A stretch of 64,000 nucleotides of DNA from Sedimenticola sp. (GTDB lineage: Bacteria > Pseudomonadota > Gammaproteobacteria > Chromatiales > Chromatiaceae). The DNA is taken from the NCBI GenBank assembly GCA_002869585.1, contig PKUO01000045.1, forward strand, positions 1 through 64,000. The letters run 5' to 3'. A program made the translations under genes and the position numbers. Numbering within the stretch: position 1 is the stretch's first letter; each line of letters starts with the position of its first letter. Of this stretch, positions 55,077 through 63,608 are shown one piece after another. The notes below the pieces were generated by a model, which saw only the letters and a list, made by a program, of their open reading frames with translations, did not search any database and was not told the origin of the DNA.

Positions 55077-56267
55077 ATGCACCATTTTACATCAGGTACT
55101 GATGCCGGGGGGCTGAATCAGTACTTTAAGAAATTATCCAGACTCTGGTCTCTGTCCCGCTACGGGCAGTCCGAGCTTTCCGCCTATGCCGAACAACTAC
55201 TCTACTTGGATGCTAGAAGTGGCGTTATCCTGTTGTGTTCGGTCACTTTTTTGCTTTTGGGCTCGTCCGCGCTGCTCTATGCCTTACTCGGATTTGACCA
55301 GATCTATATCTATACCAGCGGTCTGTTAGGGTTTTTGGCGCTGCACCTGGCGATCTCTGCCAGAACGGTGAATGACACCAAGGTGCTCTATCTGCTGGGT
55401 ATTACGCTGATTGTCATCGTGGGTGTAGCCTTTGTGCTGCTCGCACACCATTCCCAGGGATTTACCGCGGAGTTGTTTTCCAGCGTGGTTCTGTTGTTTC
55501 TGCTGCTGCCGCTGGTTCCTTGGGGATTGCGCGAGGCCCTGATTATCGTGCTGCTGATTTACCTGGTGTTTACCCTGTCGACATTGACGGTGGAGGGGCG
55601 TTTCAGCAATCAGACACTCTGGACGTTGCAGTTTGTAATGGTTGGTTCTGCACTGACCTCGCTGACGGTGATCGCACGCAGTATTCTTGTGCGAAAGCAT
55701 GACGTGTTGACGCGCTTTGAGCTTGAGAAGGCGCGTCACCGCATGGAGTTGTTGTCGTTGAAAGATCCGTTAACCGGTGCCTGGAACAGGCGTTTTCTGG
55801 AGCAGCGTTTCCCAGAGTTTCTCGAAAAATATCGCGAACAACAACAGCCGTTCCACTTTGCCCTTATCGATATCGATAATTTCAAGCGTATTAATGACAC
55901 CCAGGGGCATGACTACGGTGATCTGGTGTTAAAGCGCCTGGTGGCAAACCTGGTAACCCGTTTCTCCGGCGGTGAACACCTGGTCAGGGTTGGCGGTGAC
56001 GAGTTTGCGTTGATGTGTGATTGTGATCCGCCAACGGTGTTGTTGCAAAGAGTGTCAGAGGCATTGAAAACCGATCCGGAACTCTTTGGCGCGAGCGCGG
56101 ATATTCAAGTATCCATCAGCGCAGGTATTGCCACCTTCGAGCCACAAGACGATATCAGCCTGGAAACCATCTACCGCGAGGCAGATAAGGCGCTCTATCG
56201 CGCCAAGGCGCGGGGTGATGGCAGTAGACGGGATAGTGGCTATGAGCATGTATTGCATCAGGCGTAG
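55077..56267 (+). CDS. Membrane-bound diguanylate cyclase (GGDEF)
   Basis: 396 residues: about five to six membrane segments in ~45-210 (with no named sensor), then GGDEF ~225-390. Active site RVGGDEF (306-310), with DIDNFKRINDTQGHDYGD. The inhibitory RxxD site upstream is absent (FSGGEHLVRV). Likely makes c-di-GMP for the MshEN ATPase in the same locus. ATG at 55077. Confidence 0.9.
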   Translation: MHHFTSGTDAGGLNQYFKKLSRLWSLSRYGQSELSAYAEQLLYLDARSGVILLCSVTFLLLGSSALLYALLGFDQIYIYTSGLLGFLALHLAISARTVNDTKVLYLLGITLIVIVGVAFVLLAHHSQGFTAELFSSVVLLFLLLPLVPWGLREALIIVLLIYLVFTLSTLTVEGRFSNQTLWTLQFVMVGSALTSLTVIARSILVRKHDVLTRFELEKARHRMELLSLKDPLTGAWNRRFLEQRFPEFLEKYREQQQPFHFALIDIDNFKRINDTQGHDYGDLVLKRLVANLVTRFSGGEHLVRVGGDEFALMCDCDPPTVLLQRVSEALKTDPELFGASADIQVSISAGIATFEPQDDISLETIYREADKALYRAKARGDGSRRDSGYEHVLHQA

Positions 56268-56270
56268 ATA

Positions 56271-57404
56271 ATGTTTTCACTGAAACGACGCACATTGGCT
56301 TCGCGCCGGTTGACGGTTTCGCCGAAAACGGTTGGTCCCATCGGTGTGGATCTCGCGTATGGGAAACTCTATATGGTGCAACTCCAGCGTGATAGTCAGA
56401 AACAGATCTTGCTGTTGGCCTGCTGCCACATTGATTACGATATCTCCCGTGATGAGTTGCTGGAGAGTCCGGTTGTTTTCAAATCGCTGATCAAGGCAGC
56501 GCTTAAAAAAGGACCATTTCATGGCAGGTAGGTGGTCGCTGCATTGCCCTCGACCGATGTACGGATTCTCCCAATCGCCTATCAAAAGAGCCCGCAGGGT
56601 GATGCGAAGAGCATAATCGATCAGTTGCAGCAACGCATCGACGGAAGTCTGGATGATTATGTGATCGATTATCGACTGTTGCGCTCCAATCCCTCAGATG
56701 AGGAGAATCTGGCGCTGGTGGTGATGGCGAAACGGGAGAAAGTCATAAGCTATCTGCAGATTTATGAGCAGGCAGGTCTCAGACCAAAGGCGCTGGATGT
56801 TGGGCCTACCGCGATCCAGCGTCTGATTAGTGCCATTCCCACAACAAAGCAGGAGACGGTGCTGGTCATCAATACCGCACGTACCAAGAGTTATCTGACT
56901 ATTGTCTCGGTGCAGCGCCTCTTGTTGGATCAGGAGATTCAGTTCAGTGAATTTCAGGTGCTGAACAAGCTTGCCGAAGCGCTGGATATTGATTATTCGA
57001 TGGCGGAGGAGTTGATCAGAAAAAATGGTCTGATTAATGACAGAAAAAGTAACAGCGGTACACTTTCTCTGGATATCAATGACGTTTCCGTCGTTATTCA
57101 TGAAATATGCAAGCCCCAGTTCCTGAAGTTGGTTGAGTCGATCAACCGATTGCTGGTATTCAGCGCCTCTGAGACACGGGGTGTTCCTGTTTCCAGGGTA
57201 TATCTGCTCGGTGCTGTGGGGCGCTGGAAAGGCTCAGATCTGTTGCTCAGGTCCATGCTGAATATCGAAGTGGCACCAATCCGCGAGGAGGATGATTTCT
57301 ACGCCTGTTTCCCCATTGTCAAGGGAAAGTCGGTGAATGGCATTGTCCCGGAGATGGTGAAGGCCACAGGTTACGCATTGCGGGGTCTGGTGGGCGATGC
57401 ATGA
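56271..57404 (+). pseudogene. PilM/MshI-like protein with in-frame TAG after 86 codons
   Basis: N-terminal 86 residues (MFSLKRRTLASRRL...VGPIGVDLAYGKLYMVQL, ATPase-fold phosphate-1 strand) end FHGR-TAG at 56529-56531. The same frame goes on at once with VVAALPSTDVRILPIAY, the usual PilM continuation; homologues read GRKVV, so AAG to TAG is one substitution. The remaining 290 residues are an actin-like PilM core ending ATGYALRGLVGDA. A GTG directly follows the TAG. The protein normally recruits PilN/O to the inner-membrane ring. Pseudogene, error, or readthrough. Confidence 0.75.
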
Positions 57405-58053
57405 TATTGACCTGATTCCTGAGGATTACCGCAGAGGCAAAAGCCAGTCACGACGGCTGCGTGGCGTCTTGATCGCTGGGATATTGATCTTGCTCGCCAA
57501 TGGCATCGGCTTTGCCGTGATCAAATATCTGAGTCAACAGGTTGAAACAGATATCCGCTTACTTGAAGGCCAGCGCAATATCTCCAACCAGCAACACAGT
57601 GAACTGAATCGTCTGCAAGATGAGCATAGGGGTTTGGATGTGCAGTGGCAGTTGTTGAAAGGTCTGCAGGGTGGCGTTTCCGCTGAGCGCATACTGTTGA
57701 CCGTGGATCGCGCCCTCAAGGGTGATGATGTCTGGTTTATGAATTGGCAGTTCACGCGGGCGGGGGTGATGACCCGGCTCGAGGATGAGGCAATCAACAG
57801 CGGGTATTTCATCGTAGTACCCAGAAGTGGTACCGGCAAGAGTGAAGAAGGGCTGAAGATTGAAACGCACATGACCATTGATGGGCAGGCGGTCGATCAT
57901 TCCGCATTGTCTGAGTTCGTTTCCAGGCTCATTGATCAACCGGGCATTACCAATGTCAAGGTGCTGCGTACAACACTGCGTGAACAGCAAGAGGCCAAAC
58001 TGGTTGACTTCAGCCTGGCCATCAGTGTTTTCGGAAAGGCGGGGCAGGGCTGA
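57397..58053 (+). CDS. PilN-like inner-membrane alignment protein
   Basis: 218 residues: short N-terminal tail DLIPEDYRRGKSQSRRLRG with the PilM-binding motif, one membrane segment ~25-45 (VLIAGILILLANGIGFAVIKY), then coiled coil and a ferredoxin-like fold. Overlaps the PilM stop and the next start. Confidence 0.88.
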   Translation: MHDIDLIPEDYRRGKSQSRRLRGVLIAGILILLANGIGFAVIKYLSQQVETDIRLLEGQRNISNQQHSELNRLQDEHRGLDVQWQLLKGLQGGVSAERILLTVDRALKGDDVWFMNWQFTRAGVMTRLEDEAINSGYFIVVPRSGTGKSEEGLKIETHMTIDGQAVDHSALSEFVSRLIDQPGITNVKVLRTTLREQQEAKLVDFSLAISVFGKAGQG

Positions 58054-58610
58054 TGCGCGGGGTGATCTCCAGGCAGGAACCCCGGACCCTTGGCATGTTG
58101 CTGGTCATGTTATTGCTCGCCATAACTGTGTTGCTGTTTACCTTTGTACAGTGGCCAGCGATCAAGAACTATCGCGCAGCATTGGAGAGCCGTGAACATC
58201 TCGGCGCCAATATTCGTACCAGTGAACAGCTTGTCGAACGTCTGGCAATGGAAAAGGCCTCGATCGAGGCGCTGAACAAGCGACTGCATGGTGATATGAC
58301 GGGTTTGCCCATTGAGCAGATGGAGGCCTATGTCATTGGGCGTTTGCAGAAGCTTTCCTGGAATGCGGGTGTTGAGCTGATCGGGGTCAGGCCCCGTGAG
58401 GGGCAGCAGGTGGAGATCTTTCGCGAGATCCTATTCGATGTTGAGGTGACCGGGCGTTATTTCGATTTCTTCAACTGGCTGCGTTCGGTGGGTAATGATC
58501 TGGGATTTGTCGTGGTGAAAAGCTTTGAGATCAGGCCGGTGAACACCACTCAGGAGGATCCTGAATTGCGGGTTGTTCTGGGTATGGCGGCGTATCGGGT
58601 GGAACGATGA
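58053..58610 (+). CDS. PilO-like inner-membrane alignment protein (MshJ-like)
   Basis: 185 residues: one N-terminal membrane segment (TLGMLLVMLLLAITVLLFTFVQWP), coiled coil, then a PilO-like ferredoxin fold (YFDFFNWLRSVGNDLGFVVVKSFEIRP). One base overlaps the PilN stop. Pairs with PilN in the alignment subcomplex. Confidence 0.87.
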   Translation: MRGVISRQEPRTLGMLLVMLLLAITVLLFTFVQWPAIKNYRAALESREHLGANIRTSEQLVERLAMEKASIEALNKRLHGDMTGLPIEQMEAYVIGRLQKLSWNAGVELIGVRPREGQQVEIFREILFDVEVTGRYFDFFNWLRSVGNDLGFVVVKSFEIRPVNTTQEDPELRVVLGMAAYRVER

Positions 58611-58987
58611 TCAGGCCAATCTTATCAAGAGTTTCAATGCTCCTGCCGCTAGTTGTTATGAGTGTCATGGTTTATGCAGAGGATGCCGGCCTGGTTCCTG
58701 GTCACAACCCGTTTATGCGTCCCGGTGTTTTGCCGCAGAAAACGGTGGATGAGCATGTGGGCGCGGTCCGGACATCCGTAGCGCCGAAATTCAGATTGCG
58801 AGCCGTGATGCTGGCTGGAGCTCAAGGCATGGTGCTGATAGATGAAAACCTGATCGCCATCGGTGAAGAGGTGGATGGTTATCGGTTACTGTCTGTCAGC
58901 GAGCGGATGGCGGTATTTCAGGGCGAAGATAAGCAGTATCAGATTTCACTAGATCAGGGTGCAACAGATAATAATGATGTTTTCTAA
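58607..58987 (+). CDS. PilP/MshK-like pilotin-type connector
   Basis: 126 residues: signal peptide or anchor (MLLPLVVMSVMVYA), the C-terminal ~75 residues form the small beta domain that contacts the secretin in PilP/GspC/MshK (FRLRAVMLAGAQGMVLIDENLIAIGEEV...). Overlaps the PilO stop. Confidence 0.82.
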   Translation: MIRPILSRVSMLLPLVVMSVMVYAEDAGLVPGHNPFMRPGVLPQKTVDEHVGAVRTSVAPKFRLRAVMLAGAQGMVLIDENLIAIGEEVDGYRLLSVSERMAVFQGEDKQYQISLDQGATDNNDVF

Positions 58988-59018
58988 TTCAGTCGATTGC
59001 AGGGTAAAACTTCCTCGC

Positions 59019-60431
59019 ATGCGTTCTGTAAGGCACGGATACTGGCTATGCACGGCTGTGTTTCTCTGGGCCCTGATTTTTCCTGTAATATCGGCGGCGG
59101 AGTCACTGACTCTGTCACTCCAGGAGGTGGAGCTGCGCGAGGTGATGCAGATGCTGTCGCGCCAGGGACGGACCAATATTCTGGTGGCAGATGGGGTTGA
59201 TGGTGAGGTTTCTATCAACCTCTATGATGTCGAGCTGGAACAGGCGATCTACTCTATTGTCGATGCCGCCGGTTTTGCAGTAGAGAAGCGTGGCAACAAC
59301 TATTTCATTATTCCGCGCGAAGATGCTGGGAAATACAATGCCGGGGGCATGACCCAGCTGCGTACCTACAAAATCCAGTACTCCAGTACCAATGAGATGG
59401 AGACCATCGTCAGGAATCATCTCTCCAGCTATGGCAAGATCACCAAGCTGAATGAGCGCAAGATGCTGGTGGTTGAGGATACCCCGGAGTTTCTTGATCG
59501 CATCGATCAGTTGCTCAAGGAACTTGATCGTGAACCCAGGCAGATTCTCATTGAGGCAAAAATCCTGCAGGTGACCTTACAGGACAATGAATCTTATGGC
59601 CTGGACTGGTCGAAACTGTTCACCAGTGATGGCGGAGAGGGCCGGTTTGGTACACGCGGACTCTCCGGTTCTTCGACCAACGGGTTCTATTTTGAACTGC
59701 TGACGCCGAATATCGAGGTACTGCTCGATACCCTGAAAACCCGAGGTCGTCTGCGCACGCTTTCAACCCCGAAGCTGTTGACGATCGAGGACAAAGAGGC
59801 CTCTGCCGTCGTAGGTGACCGGATTGGCTTCAAGGTGACAACTACCACTAACCAGGTGACTACCGAGAGTATTGAATTCCTGGAATCTGGTGTCATTCTA
59901 AAAGTCACCCCTTCAGTCAATGAGCACGGACAGGTTCTGCTGAAGATCGCCCCCGAGGTGAGTACCGGAACCGTCTCAGACGATGGTATTCCCTCAAAAA
60001 ACACCACCCAGGTGATGACCAATATGCTGGTGCCGGATGGACAGACAGTCTTCATTGGTGGCTTGATGAAGCAAAGCATCGATGAGAGCCGCGAGGGGGT
60101 GCCGATTCTGGGTGATATTCCTGCTATTGGTTTGCTCTTTTCGAATCGCGCCAAGAATATCGTCAACACAGAGACGGTTGTGCTGATCACGCCTAAAATT
60201 GTGGGCCAGCAATTCCACGATGTAGATTCGGAGATACAGTCGACAAGGGACACCGAGGGTGTGTTGAAACACACCGCCAATGGCATGAAGCTGCGCCTGG
60301 ATACATTGCTGGATGGTAAATCACGGGTTGTAACACCGACTGAACCGATGAATCCTCCGGAACCGCCTGTGGTGGCGCCATCAGCAGCGACCAACGGTGC
60401 GGAGAGAATTTTTTCAATGGGAGAGCACTGA
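59019..60431 (+). CDS. mshL: MshL-type secretin
   Basis: 470 residues from ATG 59019, which gives the best signal peptide (MRSVRHGYWLCTAVFLWALI..., cleavage after SAA); in-frame ATGs at 58974 and 58977 are alternatives overlapping the previous gene. N0/STN domain (EVELREVMQMLSRQGRTNIL), secretin N1-like domain, then the secretin core (AILVEAK-like RQILIEAKILQVTL, DTLKTRGRLRTLSTPKLLT, VPDGQTVFIGGLMKQSIDESREGVPILGDIP, VVLITPKIV). Forms the outer-membrane pore for the fibre. Closing gene of the locus. Confidence 0.93.
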   Translation: MRSVRHGYWLCTAVFLWALIFPVISAAESLTLSLQEVELREVMQMLSRQGRTNILVADGVDGEVSINLYDVELEQAIYSIVDAAGFAVEKRGNNYFIIPREDAGKYNAGGMTQLRTYKIQYSSTNEMETIVRNHLSSYGKITKLNERKMLVVEDTPEFLDRIDQLLKELDREPRQILIEAKILQVTLQDNESYGLDWSKLFTSDGGEGRFGTRGLSGSSTNGFYFELLTPNIEVLLDTLKTRGRLRTLSTPKLLTIEDKEASAVVGDRIGFKVTTTTNQVTTESIEFLESGVILKVTPSVNEHGQVLLKIAPEVSTGTVSDDGIPSKNTTQVMTNMLVPDGQTVFIGGLMKQSIDESREGVPILGDIPAIGLLFSNRAKNIVNTETVVLITPKIVGQQFHDVDSEIQSTRDTEGVLKHTANGMKLRLDTLLDGKSRVVTPTEPMNPPEPPVVAPSAATNGAERIFSMGEH

Positions 60432-60489
60432 TCCGGCTCTACGGCAGAATGCCAACGCCAGTACCCTATCTTGGCTAAATCAAGAATGA

Positions 60490-60503
60490 TTGATTTCTAT
60501 CAA
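60490..60503. promoter_or_regulatory. Perfect FNR/ANR box upstream of yhcC-ubiU-ubiV
   Basis: TTGAT-TTCT-ATCAA, an exact match to the FNR consensus, 113 bases before the GTG of the radical SAM gene. ubiUV in E. coli are anaerobically expressed and FNR-controlled, so the match of site and function is coherent. Confidence 0.75.
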
Positions 60504-60615
60504 TTACCCTGTGGTGGTGGTGTGGGAAGCTCCTGTGCCCATTATCAGTGATGTTTTCACCTGTAGGGTGAGTATCGCTCCGGGTTAATCGACAGGCTAT
60601 GTTTTTGAGGAGCTG

Positions 60616-61587
60616 GTGGCGCTATCCGAGGTAATCAACACATTTGTCCAGGATCTGCTTCGACGTTATGGCGAGCGGGTTCACAAGCTGGCGATCAATG
60701 CCGGGTTCACCTGTCCCAACCGGGACGGTAATAAAGGACTTGGCGGCTGTACTTTCTGTAACAACGCCACATTCAACCCCAATACACGTCAACCGCCTTC
60801 GGTATCAGAACAGATTGCCGCAGGTCGCCAGGTAGTCCAGCGACGCACCGGCGCCCGGCGCTATATCGCCTATTTTCAGGCCTACACCAACACCTACGCC
60901 GATGTGAGGCATCTTGCAGAGCTGTATCGTCAGGCGTTGAGTGAGCCCGACGTGGTCGGAATTTCGGTAGGTACTCGTCCGGACTGTGTGCCGGACCAGG
61001 TGCTGGACCTGCTTGTCGGGCTGAAAGAGAAGGGGCATGAGGTTTGGCTTGAGTTGGGACTGCAGTCGGCACGCGATGACGCCCTTGAGCGCGTCAACCG
61101 TGGCCACGGATTTGCTGAATACCAGGATGCCATGCGCCGGGCTCAACTGCGCGATCTCCCGGTCTGTACCCATCTGATCGTGGGGCTGCCCGGCGAGGGC
61201 AGGGCAGAGGCGTTGTACAGCCTGGAGAGGGTTTTGGCGCTCGGGGTAGAGGGGCTGAAACTGCATCCCCTGCATGTGGTCAAGGGAACTCAGCTTGCCA
61301 ATCAGTGGCGTCGCGGAGACTACCTGCCTCTGGCGGTGGAGGACTACATCAGTATCGCCGCCGATATGATCGAGCGCACGCCGGCTGAGGTGATCTATCA
61401 TCGCGCGACTGGCACGGCTTCAGAACAACTGTTGTTGGCACCCGACTGGTGTTCAAAAAAATGGATGGTTCTGAATGGCATCGAAGCCGAGTTGAAGCGG
61501 CGAGGCAGCTCTCAGGGAACAAAACTGGAATCACCATTTTTAGATGACTGCAACGTGTCTGTAAAACGTCGGGCAGCCATCGGATAA
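60616..61587 (+). CDS. yhcC: YhcC-family radical SAM protein (TIGR01212)
   Basis: 323 residues, GTG start four bases after GAGGAG. Radical SAM 4Fe-4S cysteines are Cys33, Cys45 and Cys48 in CPNRDGNKGLGGCTFCNN, the family's CxxxDGxxGxGGCxFC signature. TRPDCVPDQVLDLL, GLQSARDDALERVNRGH and GLPGEGRAEAL follow as in elongator-type radical SAM enzymes. Function not settled; probably tRNA or cofactor related. Located in front of ubiU with 77 bases between, so shared FNR control is likely. Confidence 0.9.
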   Translation: MALSEVINTFVQDLLRRYGERVHKLAINAGFTCPNRDGNKGLGGCTFCNNATFNPNTRQPPSVSEQIAAGRQVVQRRTGARRYIAYFQAYTNTYADVRHLAELYRQALSEPDVVGISVGTRPDCVPDQVLDLLVGLKEKGHEVWLELGLQSARDDALERVNRGHGFAEYQDAMRRAQLRDLPVCTHLIVGLPGEGRAEALYSLERVLALGVEGLKLHPLHVVKGTQLANQWRRGDYLPLAVEDYISIAADMIERTPAEVIYHRATGTASEQLLLAPDWCSKKWMVLNGIEAELKRRGSSQGTKLESPFLDDCNVSVKRRAAIG

Positions 61588-61667
61588 TATTAACGGGAGG
61601 ATTGGCGTCGCGAATGGGCGACTCGATCTCTACCCACGACATTTTGACTTGATCGGGTATCGTGATG

Positions 61668-62663
61668 ATGGAACTGGTTTGTCCTGCAGGTAACCTGCCT
61701 TCACTCAAGGCAGCGGTGGATAACGGCGCCAATGCCGTCTATTTGGGTTTCAAGGATGATACCAACGCCCGCCACTTTGCCGGTCTCAATTTCGACAAGG
61801 CGAAGATGACCCAGGGGATCGATTATGCCCGACAGCGTGGAGTGCGGGTGTTTTTGGCATTGAACACCTACCCGCAACCGGCGAACTGGTCGCGTTGGCA
61901 GTTTGCCGTGGATCAGGCGGCAGACCTTGGGGTGGATGCAATGATCGCCGCGGATCTCGGGGTGCTTGACTATGCGGCTGAGCGGCATCCCAATCTGCCT
62001 CTCCATCTGTCTGTTCAGGGTTCAGCCACCAATTACGAGGCGCTGAGCTTCTACCGGGAGAATTTTGGCATCCGGCGGGCGGTGTTACCCCGTGTGCTGT
62101 CGCTGCCCCAGGTAAAGCATGTGGTGGAAAACAGCCCGGTAGAGATCGAAATTTTCGGATTTGGCAGTCTCTGCGTGATGGTCGAGGGACGTTGTATTCT
62201 CTCCTCCTATGCCACAGGGCGATCACCGAACACCTTTGGCGCCTGTTCCCCCGCCAGTCATGTCGAGTGGCGTGAGACGCCCCAGGGACTCGAGACGCGC
62301 CTGGGCGGCGTGCTCATTGAACGCGCCGGCCAGGGAGAGAGCGCCGGTTATCCCACCCTGTGCAAGGGACGCTTTCAGGTGGGGGCGAACACCTACCATG
62401 CCATCGAGGAACCCACCAGCCTGAATACCCTCGAGCTATTGCCCCAACTGATCGAGGCGGGGGTGGTGGCGATCAAGATCGAGGGACGCCAGCGCAGTCC
62501 GGTCTATGTCAAACAGGTGACCCAGGTTTGGCGACAGGCGATCGATGCCTGTATACGCAATCCTGATGGCTATCAGACCCGGGCGGACTGGATGTCCCAG
62601 CTGGACAAGGTTTCTGAAGGGAGTCAGACCACGTTGGGTGCCTACAGCCGGCCCTGGCAATAA
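61668..62663 (+). CDS. ubiU: O2-independent ubiquinone hydroxylation protein UbiU
   Basis: 331 residues from ATG 61668 (MELVCPAGNLP), matching the E. coli start; earlier ATG/GTG codons abut it. Peptidase U32 fold. The four 4Fe-4S cysteines are at 169, 176, 193 and 232, the same numbers as in E. coli UbiU. Works with UbiV as a heterodimer in anaerobic ubiquinone synthesis, using prephenate as O donor per published work. Immediately followed by ubiV. Confidence 0.96.
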   Translation: MELVCPAGNLPSLKAAVDNGANAVYLGFKDDTNARHFAGLNFDKAKMTQGIDYARQRGVRVFLALNTYPQPANWSRWQFAVDQAADLGVDAMIAADLGVLDYAAERHPNLPLHLSVQGSATNYEALSFYRENFGIRRAVLPRVLSLPQVKHVVENSPVEIEIFGFGSLCVMVEGRCILSSYATGRSPNTFGACSPASHVEWRETPQGLETRLGGVLIERAGQGESAGYPTLCKGRFQVGANTYHAIEEPTSLNTLELLPQLIEAGVVAIKIEGRQRSPVYVKQVTQVWRQAIDACIRNPDGYQTRADWMSQLDKVSEGSQTTLGAYSRPWQ

Positions 62664-62685
62664 TCAGAGACTCCAGGATTCAACT

Positions 62686-63600
62686 ATGTCAGCTAAACCC
62701 AAGCTCTCCGTCGGCCCGATTCTCTACTATTGGGATAGGGATAAGATTTTTGATTTTTATCGGGAGATCGCCCAGTCTGCTGCAGATATCGTCTATCTGG
62801 GCGAGACCGTCTGTGCCAAGCGCACCCTGATTCGCCTGGAGGAGTGGTTCGAGATTGCCGATACCCTGGCTGCTGCAGGTAAGGAGGTGGTGCTCTCGAG
62901 TATGGCGCTACTGGAAGCGGATTCCGAACTCAAGCGGTTGAAACGGATTTGCGAGAATGACCGCTACTGGGTTGAGGCCAACGATATGGGCGCGGTCAAT
63001 CTGATGCAGGGCAGGCCTTTTGTCAGCGGCCATAGTGTGAATGTCTACAATGAGCGAACACTAAAGCTGTTGGCGCAAAAGGGGATGCGCCGCTGGGTGT
63101 TGCCGGTGGAGTTGTCCCACGAGACCCTGGCGGCAATGCAGGCGCAGCGGCCAGAGGGGGTAGAGACCGAGGTGTTTGCCTATGGGCGTTTGCCTCTGGC
63201 CTATTCCGCCCGCTGCTTTACCGCGCGTGCGCACAATCTGCCGAAAGATGATTGCCAGTATCGCTGTCTCGATTATCCCGATGGTCTGACCCTTTCCGCT
63301 CAGGATGACACAAGATTTCTTGCGCTGAATGGCATTCAGACCCAGTCGGCTCAGACCTTCAATCTCTTGCCTGAACTGGACCGACTGGTCGAGCTCAAGG
63401 TGGATGTGCTGAGAATCAGCCCGCAATCAAACCGCACCCTGCAGATCATCGATATCTTCAATCGCGCGATCAACGGTGAACTGGATGCCGCCGAGGGTGC
63501 TGCACAACTCTCCCGCTGGATGCCGGTGGGACCCTGTGACGGTTACTGGTTTGGGGACGCGGGCATGATCGAGCATGCCCGAAACAGGATCGCTGGTTAA
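62686..63600 (+). CDS. ubiV: O2-independent ubiquinone hydroxylation protein UbiV
   Basis: 304 residues from ATG 62686 (MSAKPKLSVGPILYYW). U32 fold; cluster cysteines Cys43, Cys177, Cys190, Cys194 keep the 13 and 4 spacing of E. coli UbiV (180/193/197). Heterodimer partner of UbiU. Lies 22 bases after ubiU. Confidence 0.96.
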   Translation: MSAKPKLSVGPILYYWDRDKIFDFYREIAQSAADIVYLGETVCAKRTLIRLEEWFEIADTLAAAGKEVVLSSMALLEADSELKRLKRICENDRYWVEANDMGAVNLMQGRPFVSGHSVNVYNERTLKLLAQKGMRRWVLPVELSHETLAAMQAQRPEGVETEVFAYGRLPLAYSARCFTARAHNLPKDDCQYRCLDYPDGLTLSAQDDTRFLALNGIQTQSAQTFNLLPELDRLVELKVDVLRISPQSNRTLQIIDIFNRAINGELDAAEGAAQLSRWMPVGPCDGYWFGDAGMIEHARNRIAG

Positions 63601-63608
63601 CCCAGGTA

